A stretch of DNA of 64,000 nt, from positions 1 to 64,000 of the forward strand of contig JAZNIK010000028.1 in NCBI GenBank assembly GCA_045577495.1, written 5' to 3'. This document shows, piece after piece, positions 50,299-59,699 of this stretch (the stretch's first letter is position 1; each line of letters begins with the position of its first letter). A model generated the notes under the pieces. The model searched no databases. It saw only the letters and a program-made list of their open reading frames with translations, and was not told where the DNA came from. The DNA is from UMGS1279 sp045577495 (GTDB lineage Bacteria; Bacillota; Clostridia; Oscillospirales; Acutalibacteraceae). The translations under genes and the position numbers were made by a program.

Positions 50299-51678
50299 AT
50301 GATTAACAAATACTTATCAGAACTTTTAGATTATGCAGAGAACAACGGTTTGATTAAAGAGGTTGATAGGATATATGCTGTTAACCGCGTGTTAAATCTT
50401 ATTGGTGCCGATTCGTTTGAATATGAAAAATATGATGCACATAAAAATATTGAGGAATTACTAGGCGATATTTTAGATTATGCGGTAGAGCAGGGTAAAC
50501 TCGAAATTAATACAACAACCTATAGAGATATTCTTTCTGCTGATATTATGGATGTTTTTACACCAATCCCATCATCCTTGTATGATACTTTTTTCAGTAA
50601 ATATAATGAATCACCCAAGGAAGCGACAGATTATTTTTATGCTCTTTCAAAAGCCAATAACTACATAATGACCGAAAGAATAAATAAAAATATCATTTGG
50701 AAAACCAAAACCGAAAAATATGGTGATATCGATTTAACAATTAACCTCTCAAAACCCGAGAAAGACCCTAAGGAAATCACCTTGGCAAAGCTTTCTAAAC
50801 AATCGGGATATCCAAAATGTCTGCTATGTAAAGAAAATATGGGCTTTGAGGGTACGGCAACCCATCCGCCAAGAGCAAATCACAGAATTATACCTGTTAA
50901 GCTTGGTGAAGAACAATGGTATTTTCAGTATTCTCCCTATGGATATTTTAATGAGCATTGTATTTTGTTCCACGGCGAACACGAGCCAATGAAAATCACA
51001 AGACGTACCTTTGAAAGACTTATAACTTTTGTTGAGCAATATCCGCATTATTTTATGGGCTCAAATGCGGGACTTCCGATAGTTGGTGGTTCAATTCTAA
51101 CCCACGACCATTACCAAGGTGGTAATTATGAATTCCCGATGGCAAAGTGTGGCTTTAGATTTGAGACCACTTTTGAGGGATTCGAAGATATTAAAGCGGG
51201 TGTTGTTGATTGGGCGTTATCTACAATCCGTTTGATTGGCAAGGATAAGGATAGGGTTGTTGAACTTGCTGATAGAATAAATAAAGCATGGCAAGAATTT
51301 ACCGATGAGGAAAATGATGTTTATGCATATACCGATGCACCACATAACGCCATTACCCCTATTGCGAGAAAACGAAATGGTGTGTTTGAGTTTGATTTAA
51401 TATTAAGAAATAATCGAACTAGTGATGAGCACCCTTATGGTATTTTCCACGCTCATGAGGAATACCATCATATTAAAAAAGAAAATATCGGTCTTATCGA
51501 GGCAATGGGACTTGCAGTTTTGCCACCTAGATTAACCACACAGTTTGGTGAGCTAAATGATAGTATTAAAGAGGATATTGGTAACGTGTTTGAAAAAATA
51601 CTTGAAAATTGCGCGGTATTTAAGAATAATGATATCGGCAATAAGGGTATTTTGAAATTTATAAATACTGTAAAATAA
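50299..51678 (+). CDS. galT: UDP-glucose-hexose-1-phosphate uridylyltransferase (class II GalT)
   Basis: Exchanges UMP between UDP-glucose and galactose 1-phosphate. The protein has 459 residues, in the Firmicutes class II form. Visible features are the CLLCKENMGFEG region, HPPRANHRIIPVKLGEEQW, FNEHCILFHGEHEPM and the active-site histidine segment THDHYQGGNYEFPM. I took ATG 50299; a GTG nine bases earlier is possible, and the ribosome site (GGGTG) is weak, consistent with translation coupled to the DUF554 gene. Confidence 0.93.
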   Translation: MINKYLSELLDYAENNGLIKEVDRIYAVNRVLNLIGADSFEYEKYDAHKNIEELLGDILDYAVEQGKLEINTTTYRDILSADIMDVFTPIPSSLYDTFFSKYNESPKEATDYFYALSKANNYIMTERINKNIIWKTKTEKYGDIDLTINLSKPEKDPKEITLAKLSKQSGYPKCLLCKENMGFEGTATHPPRANHRIIPVKLGEEQWYFQYSPYGYFNEHCILFHGEHEPMKITRRTFERLITFVEQYPHYFMGSNAGLPIVGGSILTHDHYQGGNYEFPMAKCGFRFETTFEGFEDIKAGVVDWALSTIRLIGKDKDRVVELADRINKAWQEFTDEENDVYAYTDAPHNAITPIARKRNGVFEFDLILRNNRTSDEHPYGIFHAHEEYHHIKKENIGLIEAMGLAVLPPRLTTQFGELNDSIKEDIGNVFEKILENCAVFKNNDIGNKGILKFINTVK

Positions 51679-51695
51679 TTAATAGGTGTATGGAA

Positions 51696-52820
51696 ATGGC
51701 AAATTATATTACATATTCATTTGAAACTCTAACAAACTTCTGTAATGATGTTTTTGAAAAATTTGGCTTTTCTAAAGAAGAAAGTAAAATTATTTCGGAT
51801 GTTTTGTTGATGTCGGATTTATATGGCATTGAGTCACATGGTATGCAACGTCTTGCAAGATATCATAAGGGTATCGAAAAAGGACTTATTAAGGTAGATG
51901 CAAAGCCTGAAATTGTTTTCGAAACACCCGTTTCTGCAGTTATTGAGGGTAATGATGGTATGGGTCAATTAGTTGGTCATTTTGCTATGCAGACCGCTAT
52001 TGAAAAGGCATCAAAAACAGGTATGGCTGTAGTTTCTTGCCGTAACTCAAACCATTATGGTATTGCAGGTTATTATGCTAAAATGGCATCTGATAAAGGC
52101 TTTTTGGGTATGTCTATGACCAACTCAGAGGCTATTATGGTTCCAACCTTTGGTAGACTTGCTATGCTTGGTAGTAACCCGATTGCTGTTGCTATGCCTG
52201 CCGAACCATATGATTTCTTCTTTGATGCATCAACAACCGTTGTTACTAGAGGTAAATTAGAAATTTATAATAAGCTTTCAAAGCCTCTGCCTGAGGGTTG
52301 GGCTCTTGATGCTAGTGGCAAACCAAGTAGTGATGCAGAGGATGTTCTTAAAAATATTGTGGCTAAAAATGGTGGCGGTATAATGCCTCTTGGTGGTTCT
52401 ACCGAACAACTCGGAAGCCATAAAGGTTATGGATATGGTATGTTCTGCGAAATATTCACTTCTATTTTTTCTATGGGTCTTACTTCTAATCATACCCACA
52501 CAGGTGGCAAGGGTGGCACATGTCATGGATTTATGGTAATCGACCCCAACGTGTTTGGAAATGCAAATGAAATCAAAGAGCACCTGTCAACCTTCCTTGA
52601 GGAACTTCGTAATTCACCTAAGAGTGAGGGACAGGATAGAATTTACACTCACGGCGAAAAAGAAATTATCGCAAGTGCAGACCGCCTTAAAAATGGTGTT
52701 GCAGTTAATATCAATACTGTGTATGAGATGGCAGAAATGTGTAAATTTGTTGGTATAGATTATAAAAAATATCTTGGTGACGTTGATTTTAGTGAGACTA
52801 AATCTGGCTCATATCAATAA
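51696..52820 (+). CDS. Malate/L-lactate/ureidoglycolate-type dehydrogenase (Ldh family)
   Basis: A 374-residue NAD(P)-dependent dehydrogenase of the MDH2/YlbC type, unrelated to Rossmann-type malate dehydrogenases. Characteristic segments are DLYGIESHGMQRLARY (catalytic His in SHG), VVSCRNSNHYGIAGYYAKMA, GRLAMLGSNPIAVAMP and LGSHKGYGYGMFCEI. The true substrate (malate, lactate, sulfolactate or other 2-hydroxyacid) cannot be inferred. I chose the second ATG (51696) on ribosome-site spacing; the ATG at 51690 is also possible. Its stop overlaps the next start (TAATG). Confidence 0.88.
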   Translation: MANYITYSFETLTNFCNDVFEKFGFSKEESKIISDVLLMSDLYGIESHGMQRLARYHKGIEKGLIKVDAKPEIVFETPVSAVIEGNDGMGQLVGHFAMQTAIEKASKTGMAVVSCRNSNHYGIAGYYAKMASDKGFLGMSMTNSEAIMVPTFGRLAMLGSNPIAVAMPAEPYDFFFDASTTVVTRGKLEIYNKLSKPLPEGWALDASGKPSSDAEDVLKNIVAKNGGGIMPLGGSTEQLGSHKGYGYGMFCEIFTSIFSMGLTSNHTHTGGKGGTCHGFMVIDPNVFGNANEIKEHLSTFLEELRNSPKSEGQDRIYTHGEKEIIASADRLKNGVAVNINTVYEMAEMCKFVGIDYKKYLGDVDFSETKSGSYQ

Positions 52821-53530
52821 TGCAGACAAACAATATGAAAATAAATACTCATACCCATTGTAAACCGGTTAGTCTATGCGCTCATCACGAACCCGAGCTT
52901 TTACCACAAATGTTCAAAAACAAAGAGATTGATGCAATTGTTTTAACGAATCATTGCTATCCCAACCATTGTGATAAATTAAGTGAGGATTTGAAAGAAC
53001 AAGCAAAACTTTATGTTGATACTTTTCATCGCTGTAAAAAAGCGGGAGATATAATAGGTGTAAAAGTCTTTTTTGGGTGTGAACTAAAACTTATATATGA
53101 GCCAAATAAACCCGAGTTTTTGTTATACGGAATCTCTGAAGAAGATTTTATAAGTTCTTATCCGCTGTATAATATAACTCAAAAAGAGTTGTTTGATTTT
53201 TGTAATGAGCATAATATTTTAATGATTCAGGCGCATCCATTAAGAACAGAGCAAGGTTATACCCCTGCTGATATGAGCCTTGTTCACGGTGTTGAGATTT
53301 ATAATCCGCATCCGCATTTTGACCCTAGAGTTAATGACTGTTTAAAATTAGCGGAGGATAATGGTTTGCTTAAAACTTCGGGTAGCGATTTTCATGTTGA
53401 ATTTCAGGCCGATGTTGCGGGTATGATTGTTCCTGATGATATAAATGACCAGTTTATGCTACGTGATTATTTGCGTAAGGGTAAATGTGTTATTTATGAT
53501 GAAAATGGTATTTTTTATAGTAATAAATAA
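52820..53530 (+). CDS. PHP-domain metal-dependent phosphoesterase (paralogue)
   Basis: A 236-residue PHP protein with NTHTHCKPVSLCAHH at the N-terminus, LTNHCYPNH, FFGCELKL, IQAHPLRTEQG and SGSDFH as metal ligands. The start ATG shares its A with the stop codon of the dehydrogenase; an ATG five codons later (MKINTHTH) is an alternative. It resembles the PHP protein at 24287-24976 in length and motif order (both have VxGxEx YN then GLxxxSGSDxH). The substrate is unknown. The pairing with a 2-hydroxyacid dehydrogenase and an aminotransferase hints at a small metabolic module. Confidence 0.83.
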   Translation: MQTNNMKINTHTHCKPVSLCAHHEPELLPQMFKNKEIDAIVLTNHCYPNHCDKLSEDLKEQAKLYVDTFHRCKKAGDIIGVKVFFGCELKLIYEPNKPEFLLYGISEEDFISSYPLYNITQKELFDFCNEHNILMIQAHPLRTEQGYTPADMSLVHGVEIYNPHPHFDPRVNDCLKLAEDNGLLKTSGSDFHVEFQADVAGMIVPDDINDQFMLRDYLRKGKCVIYDENGIFYSNK

Positions 53531-53550
53531 TTTTTGGCAGATGATTTTAA

Positions 53551-54729
53551 ATGAATTATAATTTTTCAAAACCAATAGAAAATTTAAAGCCGTCGGCAAT
53601 CAGAGAGATTTTAAAACGCTCTTCTGAGATAGGTATTATTCCTTTTTCTGCGGGTAATCCGTCGGTTGAGGCTTTTCCCTCTAAAGAGATTGCCGAGATT
53701 TCAGCAAAGCTTTTAGAAAATGAACCTAACCTTGCGCTTCAGTACTCGGTAACCGAGGGTTATCAACCGCTCAGAGACCTTATTTTAAAGTATATGAGGG
53801 ATAAATATTCTGTTGGCGGTACAGATGATGATATTTTAATAACATCGGGCGCTCAACAGGTAATGAGCCTTACTGCAAAGGTTTTTTGCGGCGCTGGGGA
53901 TACTGTTATTTGTGAGGACCCTAGCTTTATTGGCTCACTGAATACATTTCGTTCTATGGGCTTAAATTTGGTGGGTGTACCTCTTGAAGAGGATGGCATA
54001 AATTTAACTGTACTTGAGGATGCCTTAAAAAGCAATAATAATGTGCGTTTTATTTATGTTATACCAAACTTTCAAAACCCAAGCGGTGTAACAATGTCGC
54101 TTAAAAAACGAAAAGAAGTTTATAGACTTGCAAGGCAGTATGATGTATTAATTTTAGAGGATAATCCATATGGTGAAATTCGCTTTAAGGGAGAAGATAT
54201 ACCCTCTATAAAATCCTTTGATACTGATGGTCGAGTTGTTTATGCGGGTTCTTTTTCTAAGGTGCTTTCACCAGGTATGAGATTAGGCTATGCTATTGCA
54301 AATAAAACGGTTATTTCTAAAATGACGGTTAGTAAGCAAACTGATGATGTGCATACATCAATGTGGTCACAACTTGTTGCATATCATTTTATGAAGGATT
54401 ATGATTTTGAAGAACATTTGCAAAAAATAAGAGGAATATATCGCAAAAAAGCAGAGCTTTGTATGTCTTTGGCAGATGAGTTTTTAAAACCAATGGTTGA
54501 TTATATTAGTGTTGAGGGCGGTTTATTTTTGTGGTGTAAGTTGCCCGAAAATTTAGATATGCTAGATTTTTGTAATAAAGCTATTGAAAATAAAGTTGCA
54601 GTGGTTCCGGGAACCGCTTTCTCGGTTGATACAAACGCAAAAAGTGATAGATTTAGAATAAATTATTCAACCCCAACAAACGAGCAAATTACCAATGGAA
54701 TAAAGATTCTTAGTGGTTTATTAAAATAA
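53551..54729 (+). CDS. PLP-dependent aminotransferase (class I/II, LysN/MocR-like fold)
   Basis: A 392-residue fold-type I aminotransferase without the N-terminal wHTH of MocR regulators. ITSGAQQVMSLTAKVFCGAGD is the PLP phosphate region, IYVIPNFQNPSGVTMS and EDNPYGEIRF flank the cofactor aspartate/tyrosine, and YAGSFSKVLSPGMRLGY contains the Schiff-base lysine. The closest characterised types use 2-aminoadipate or aromatic/branched amino acids; specificity is not assigned. ATG start with a weak ribosome site 20 bp after the PHP gene. Confidence 0.88.
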   Translation: MNYNFSKPIENLKPSAIREILKRSSEIGIIPFSAGNPSVEAFPSKEIAEISAKLLENEPNLALQYSVTEGYQPLRDLILKYMRDKYSVGGTDDDILITSGAQQVMSLTAKVFCGAGDTVICEDPSFIGSLNTFRSMGLNLVGVPLEEDGINLTVLEDALKSNNNVRFIYVIPNFQNPSGVTMSLKKRKEVYRLARQYDVLILEDNPYGEIRFKGEDIPSIKSFDTDGRVVYAGSFSKVLSPGMRLGYAIANKTVISKMTVSKQTDDVHTSMWSQLVAYHFMKDYDFEEHLQKIRGIYRKKAELCMSLADEFLKPMVDYISVEGGLFLWCKLPENLDMLDFCNKAIENKVAVVPGTAFSVDTNAKSDRFRINYSTPTNEQITNGIKILSGLLK

Positions 54730-54744
54730 TTTCGGAGGCAAATT

Positions 54745-55746
54745 ATGTTAGAACAAGAAAACAAAAAAAGAGTTTTTAGTGCTATTCAACCTAGTGGCAT
54801 GTTAACACTTGGTAATTATTTGGGTGCGCTTAAAAATTGGAAGGCTATGACCGAGGAGTTTGAATGTATTTATTCGGTAGCTGATTTACATGCTATTACT
54901 GTAAGGCAAGACCCTGCCGCTTTTCGTAAGCAGATATATACAACCTGTGCTATTTTACTTGCAATTGGCTTAGACCCCAAGGATGTAATTTTATTTACAC
55001 AATCGCACGTTGCAGAGCATTCAAAGCTTTCTTGGCTTCTTAGCTGTTATACACAATTTGGTGAGCTTTCAAGAATGACACAGTTTAAGGATAAATCTGC
55101 AAAACACGCCGATAATGTTAACCTTGGTTTGTTTGGTTATCCAACACTTATGGCAGCAGATATTTTGCTTTATCAACCCGATTTTGTGCCTGTTGGTGCG
55201 GACCAGAAGCAACACTTAGAATTAACAAGGGATATTGCTACTCGCTTTAATCATATCTATGGTGATGTGTTTAAAATTCCCGAGCCTTATATTGCAAAGG
55301 TGGGTGCTAGGGTAATGTCACTTCAAGACCCAACCTCTAAAATGTCTAAGTCGGATGAAAATGTAAATGCTTGGGTTGCCATTTTGGATAAACCTGAAGA
55401 TATTATGCGAAAATTCAAAAAAGCCGTAACCGATAGCGAAAACAAGGTTTGTGTTGGCGAGGGTAGAGATGGCATAAACAATCTTATTGGTATTTATTCT
55501 GCAGTTACGGGTAAAACCTATGATGAGATTGCAAATGAATTTGTTGGTAAGGGTTATGGTCAGTTCAAAATGGCAGTAGGTGAGGCAGTTTGCGAAGAAT
55601 TGCGACCTATAAGAGAGCGTTTTGATACCTTTATCTCGGATAAAAAGCAGTTAGAGGATATTTACCACGAGGGTGCCGAGAAGGCAGAATATATTGCTCG
55701 TAGAACCGTATCAAAAGTTATGAAAAAGATAGGATTTGTTAAATAA
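54745..55746 (+). CDS. trpS: Tryptophanyl-tRNA synthetase
   Basis: Charges tRNA(Trp). The class I synthetase has 333 residues, normal bacterial length. The N-terminal FSAIQPSGMLTLGNYLGAL holds the HIGH-equivalent TLGN, DQKQHLELTRDIA the tryptophan/adenylate site, and KMSKSDEN the KMSKS loop. ATG start with GGAGG 15 bp after the aminotransferase. holB starts two bases after its stop codon. Confidence 0.96.
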   Translation: MLEQENKKRVFSAIQPSGMLTLGNYLGALKNWKAMTEEFECIYSVADLHAITVRQDPAAFRKQIYTTCAILLAIGLDPKDVILFTQSHVAEHSKLSWLLSCYTQFGELSRMTQFKDKSAKHADNVNLGLFGYPTLMAADILLYQPDFVPVGADQKQHLELTRDIATRFNHIYGDVFKIPEPYIAKVGARVMSLQDPTSKMSKSDENVNAWVAILDKPEDIMRKFKKAVTDSENKVCVGEGRDGINNLIGIYSAVTGKTYDEIANEFVGKGYGQFKMAVGEAVCEELRPIRERFDTFISDKKQLEDIYHEGAEKAEYIARRTVSKVMKKIGFVK

Positions 55747-55747
55747 A

Positions 55748-56671
55748 ATGGCAATGTCGCTTATTGGTAACAAAAGAACCTGCAATTTAATCTCTTCTAT
55801 GATAAAAAATCATAAAATCCCTCACGCTATGATAATTGAGGGGGAAGAGGGTCTTGGTAAAAAAACTTTAGCAAAATATATTGCTAAGGCCTGTCTTTGT
55901 GTTGCCGATAATCGCCCTTGTTTATCCTGTAAAACCTGTCATTTAATAGATGTTGGTAGTCATCCCGACTATCAAGTTGTTTCGCCTGATGGTGCAAACA
56001 TTAAGGTTGACCAAATAAGAGCACTTAGAAGTGAGGCATATTTTTCGCCGCTTTCGGCAGATGGGCGAGTTTTTGTTGTTGATATGGCTCATACTATGAA
56101 CCAAAATGCTCAAAATGCTCTATTAAAGGTATTAGAAGAACCGCCGAAGGGTGTAACCTTTATTTTACTTGCCAAAAGCGCATCACTTCTTTTAGAAACA
56201 ATTCGTTCGCGTAGTGTTATATTAACCCTTTCGCCTGTACCACTCGAGCAAGAAGCTTTTGAACTTGTTTCGAGACTTGCCAATGTTTCTTTGAGTGAGG
56301 CAGAGGTGTTATTAACCGCAACCGATGGCAATATTGGTATAGCAGTTGATTCGGCGGGTGGTGAGGTTAAATCGTTATCATCAGTTGCTAATGAATTACT
56401 AACATTTGCTTCAGTTGGTGATAGATTTAAGATCATTTCACTTCTTCAGCCTTTTGTTAAGCAACGTGATAAGGTTAAAGAGCTTATTGTTTGTTTAAAG
56501 GCTTCGCTTTCTAATGAGTTAAAGAAAAAAGCGGTAAAGGAATATTCTTCCTTTACCGTCGATAAGCTAAATTATTGTTATTCAGAACTTAATGATATTC
56601 AAAATTTGTTGGAATTTAATCCATCGTTGCCCTTGGTGTTTTGCAGAATTGCCGCAATCTTAACGGCTTAA
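55748..56671 (+). CDS. holB: DNA polymerase III delta' subunit
   Basis: Clamp-loader subunit, 307 residues. IEGEEGLGKKTLAKYIAK is a Walker-A-like loop, the zinc module is seen as CLCVADNRPCLSCKTCHL, and QNALLKVLEEPPKGVTFILL and RSRSVIL (SRC-like arginine finger region) follow. I took ATG 55748; the longer frame starts with TTG inside the end of trpS. It ends 4 bp inside the convergent phosphopantetheinyl transferase gene, leaving no room for a terminator. Confidence 0.9.
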   Translation: MAMSLIGNKRTCNLISSMIKNHKIPHAMIIEGEEGLGKKTLAKYIAKACLCVADNRPCLSCKTCHLIDVGSHPDYQVVSPDGANIKVDQIRALRSEAYFSPLSADGRVFVVDMAHTMNQNAQNALLKVLEEPPKGVTFILLAKSASLLLETIRSRSVILTLSPVPLEQEAFELVSRLANVSLSEAEVLLTATDGNIGIAVDSAGGEVKSLSSVANELLTFASVGDRFKIISLLQPFVKQRDKVKELIVCLKASLSNELKKKAVKEYSSFTVDKLNYCYSELNDIQNLLEFNPSLPLVFCRIAAILTA

Positions 56672-57288
56672 ATTCTTGTGACAATAGCAACTACCGCATC
56701 AGGAATGCTATAATCATAGGTTAGTTTTACCTTTTGATTTTTTGGTACAAGCTTGCCGTTTTGCACCTCAAGGGATAAAGATTTAATACCACAGCTAAGA
56801 CCTGTGCCAATGTATTTAATATATGCCTCTTTCGCAGTCCAAACCTCAAAAAAGCATTGTTGCATTAGTGATTTTCGGCGAGCAGGGTCGTTACCTGCTA
56901 TATAGGACAACTCCTCTTCGGTAAACAGCTTTCTGGCAGTTATTGCAGAAAATTTGCGTATTTCTTCAACATCAACGCCGATTGGTTCATCGCTAATTGC
57001 TAAAACAGTGTATTTGCCACTGTGAGAAATATTAAAATGTGCAGGCAGATTAACAACATATGGTTTGCCGTGTTCACCTTTTGCAAAAACAAGTTTTTCT
57101 GGTTGAACTCCATAAAGCTTGCTTAGATATTTTTTAACAAGCATATCACCCGCCAAACTGAGTTTGCGGTCTTTGATATCAGTCTTTTTTAAAATTTCCT
57201 TCTGCCTTATTAAAGGTAGTAAGCTAAGCTCTTTTTCAAAAAGAAAATCGCTAAAATTTGTAATATCATAATAAAATAAGTTATACAA
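56668..57288 (-). CDS. 4'-phosphopantetheinyl transferase (Sfp type)
   Basis: Transfers phosphopantetheine from CoA to carrier proteins. The protein has 206 residues. Motifs are FNISHSGKYTVLAIS, IGVDVEEIRK (Mg-binding) and FFEVWTAKEAYIKYIGTGL. Sfp-type enzymes usually serve polyketide or peptide synthetases, but also replace AcpS for fatty acid synthesis; no such synthetase is in the window. I favour the TTG at 57288, which has AAGGTG six bases upstream; the ATG 18 bp earlier lacks a ribosome site. It is convergent with holB and divergent from the SecA-like gene. Confidence 0.88.
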   Translation of the reverse strand: MYNLFYYDITNFSDFLFEKELSLLPLIRQKEILKKTDIKDRKLSLAGDMLVKKYLSKLYGVQPEKLVFAKGEHGKPYVVNLPAHFNISHSGKYTVLAISDEPIGVDVEEIRKFSAITARKLFTEEELSYIAGNDPARRKSLMQQCFFEVWTAKEAYIKYIGTGLSCGIKSLSLEVQNGKLVPKNQKVKLTYDYSIPDAVVAIVTRI

Positions 57289-57359
57289 GATTTCACCTTC
57301 TCGCATTTATTCTAACATAGATTTTTATAAAACACAAGCAGAAAGTATGAGGAAATCCT

Positions 57360-59648
57360 ATGAAAAACGGATACAAAACCATCTCATCAATTAAAAATGA
57401 ATGTACTACATTTGCTGCATCAGTTTTGGCTAGAAATCACTCTATGCTTGATGATGCGGCTTTGAAATCTGCCTTTTTATCGACTAATGAACCGGTTGAA
57501 ATTGCCGCTATTGTTAGCGAGGTTATATTTAGAAAAAAAGGTTTAAAACTTTTTGCTTGTCAAATTGAAACCGCTTATGCCTTATATAAAGGTCACATTG
57601 CAGAGCTTCCAACAGGCGAGGGTAAAACCCTTGCCGCAGTTATTGCCGCCGCATTGTATGTAAAGGCAGAGCGTAGCGTTCAAATTTTGGTGTTTAATGA
57701 TTATTTAGCAAATCGTGATGCTTTAGATAATAAAGAAATATTTGATTTTTTGGATATTTCCACAGCATTTATTGTTGAGGGAACACCTATTAAAGAAAGA
57801 TTAACCGCTTATAATGCAGATGTGCTTTATATTTCCGCAAGAGAGGCGGGTTATGATTCTATCCGCAATTTTGTTGCTTTTTCTTCTGATGAACTTTTAG
57901 GCGGCAAGTATGATGTTGCAATAGTTGACGAGGCGGATTCGATTTTAATTGATGAGGCATCTATTCCGCTTGTACTTGCCGGTAAAGCAGAAAATAGGGC
58001 GGCAGATGAATTAAAAATTATAGATGCTGTTTATCATCTTTTAGCAGAAGATTTTGAAATTGATGAGCAGAATAATCAAATTTGGCTCAATGATAACGGA
58101 ATAAAAAAGATTGAAAATCAGTTTGAAATTGATAATCTTTATGATAATCAAAATGTATCCTTGCTTTCGGGCGTAAATACCGCCTTACAAGCCGTTCATT
58201 TGCTTAAAAAGGATACTGATTATATTGTTCGTGAAGGTAAAATCGCGGTTATTGATGAGGCAACCGGCAGAATAGCCTCAAACAGAAAATTCCCAAACAC
58301 TTTGCATCGTTTTGTTGAGGCAAAAGAGGGAATTACCGATAATATTAACACGCAGATTTATTGCTCTATGACAATCGGCGCTTTTATGGAGCAGTATAAA
58401 ACAATCTGCGGTATGACGGGTACTGCGGCAACCTCTGCTAATGAGCTCGAAACCACATACGAGCTTAGGACTATTGTTATGGAGCCTCATACACCTTGCA
58501 TTAGAAACGACCATAAGGATATTGTCTTTTTAACCGACAAAGAGCGCGATGAGGCAGTTTTAACTGAGATTGTTAAGGCAAATAAAGTAGGACAACCTGT
58601 TTTAATTGGCACCGCTAGTGTTATGGAGTCGGAAAAACTTTCTGCCAAACTTAGCGAGTTGGGTATAAAGCATCAGGTTCTAAATGCCAAAAACGACCAA
58701 AAAGAAGCAGAAATAATCGCCGATGCGGGTAAGCCTTATTCTGTTACTGTTTCAACCAATATGGCGGGTAGAGGCGTTGATATTAAACTTGGCGGCAAGG
58801 ATGAGGCGGATAAGCAGTTTGTTGCTGAGCGTGGCGGTCTATATGTTATAAGCACCACCATAAATCGTAGCCGTAGAATTGATAATCAGTTAAAGGGTAG
58901 AGCCGGTAGACAGGGTGACCCGGGAGAAAGCAGATTTTTTATCAGTCTTGAGGATGAAACCATTTCTGCATTTTTTGAGCAAGAGGAGGGCGTTAAACCT
59001 CTAACCGAGAAAGAAAAATTTGCAATGGTTAGAACGGCACAACAAACCTTAGAGGGTAATGAGGCTGAAGCACGTTATACCCTTAAAAAATACTCATATA
59101 TTATTGAGCGTCAACGCCGAGTTATGAGCAAATATCGTTCGCAACTTTTAAATGGTGAAAAAACACCCGAAATTTTAAGAAAAAACGATTTTGATGGTTA
59201 TTTAGAACTTCAAAAACAGGTTGGCGATGATGAGATAAATCGTGCAGAAACTCTGCTACTTCTTCATTATATCAATCAGCACTTTTCAAATTATTTAGAG
59301 GCAATGGAAGAAGTTAAAAGTGGTATTCATTTAACAATCGTTGGTGGTAAAAATCCATTTGATGAATTCAATCGAGCCGCAATTGATTCTTTTCAAGAAA
59401 TGAATCAGGATATATGCTTTGACGTTTTAAATAAAATGCAAACCTGCACTGTTGTTAATGGTAAAATCGACCTAGAAAACTTTAATTTATCAAAATCAAC
59501 GGGTACTTGGACATATATGGTTGACGATTCAACAGGTCAGTTTAATCATTTACCTGCGCTTATGAATATGGTTAGTAAAAAAATTAAAAAGAGTTTATCT
59601 CTTGGCGACAGACTTGATAATTTTTTAAATCGTTTTAAAAATAAATAA
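57360..59648 (+). CDS. SecA-family translocase ATPase, probably accessory (SecA2-like)
   Basis: A 762-residue SecA homologue, shorter than housekeeping SecA (about 840-900) and without the C-terminal zinc tail. Motor motifs are intact: Walker A ELPTGEGKT (82-90), VDEADSILID (189-198), AVIDEATGRIAS and VSTNMAGRGVDIKLGG, and the arginine-finger region RAGRQGDPGESRF. Several usual SecA signatures are altered (GRxxxxRRYSxGLHQAIEAKE is read here as GRIASNRKFPNTLHRFVEAKE). It probably exports a subset of proteins, or acts with an accessory channel; no SecY2 or Asp genes are nearby. ATG start; divergent from the phosphopantetheinyl transferase. Confidence 0.82.
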   Translation: MKNGYKTISSIKNECTTFAASVLARNHSMLDDAALKSAFLSTNEPVEIAAIVSEVIFRKKGLKLFACQIETAYALYKGHIAELPTGEGKTLAAVIAAALYVKAERSVQILVFNDYLANRDALDNKEIFDFLDISTAFIVEGTPIKERLTAYNADVLYISAREAGYDSIRNFVAFSSDELLGGKYDVAIVDEADSILIDEASIPLVLAGKAENRAADELKIIDAVYHLLAEDFEIDEQNNQIWLNDNGIKKIENQFEIDNLYDNQNVSLLSGVNTALQAVHLLKKDTDYIVREGKIAVIDEATGRIASNRKFPNTLHRFVEAKEGITDNINTQIYCSMTIGAFMEQYKTICGMTGTAATSANELETTYELRTIVMEPHTPCIRNDHKDIVFLTDKERDEAVLTEIVKANKVGQPVLIGTASVMESEKLSAKLSELGIKHQVLNAKNDQKEAEIIADAGKPYSVTVSTNMAGRGVDIKLGGKDEADKQFVAERGGLYVISTTINRSRRIDNQLKGRAGRQGDPGESRFFISLEDETISAFFEQEEGVKPLTEKEKFAMVRTAQQTLEGNEAEARYTLKKYSYIIERQRRVMSKYRSQLLNGEKTPEILRKNDFDGYLELQKQVGDDEINRAETLLLLHYINQHFSNYLEAMEEVKSGIHLTIVGGKNPFDEFNRAAIDSFQEMNQDICFDVLNKMQTCTVVNGKIDLENFNLSKSTGTWTYMVDDSTGQFNHLPALMNMVSKKIKKSLSLGDRLDNFLNRFKNK

Positions 59649-59664
59649 AGTTTCTAGCAATGTA

Positions 59665-59699
59665 AAAACGGAAGAAGTTTTGCTTCTTCCGTTTTAAAA
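59665..59699. terminator. Bidirectional terminator between the SecA-like gene and nth
   Basis: A perfect 13-bp stem (59665-59677 with 59683-59695), loop TTTTG, with A-run on the left and T-run on the right. Confidence 0.9.

Noticed and set aside
56668..57288. Polyketide or peptide synthetase cluster around the Sfp-type enzyme
   Set aside because: The neighbours are holB and a SecA-like gene; no carrier protein, synthetase or tailoring gene is in the window.
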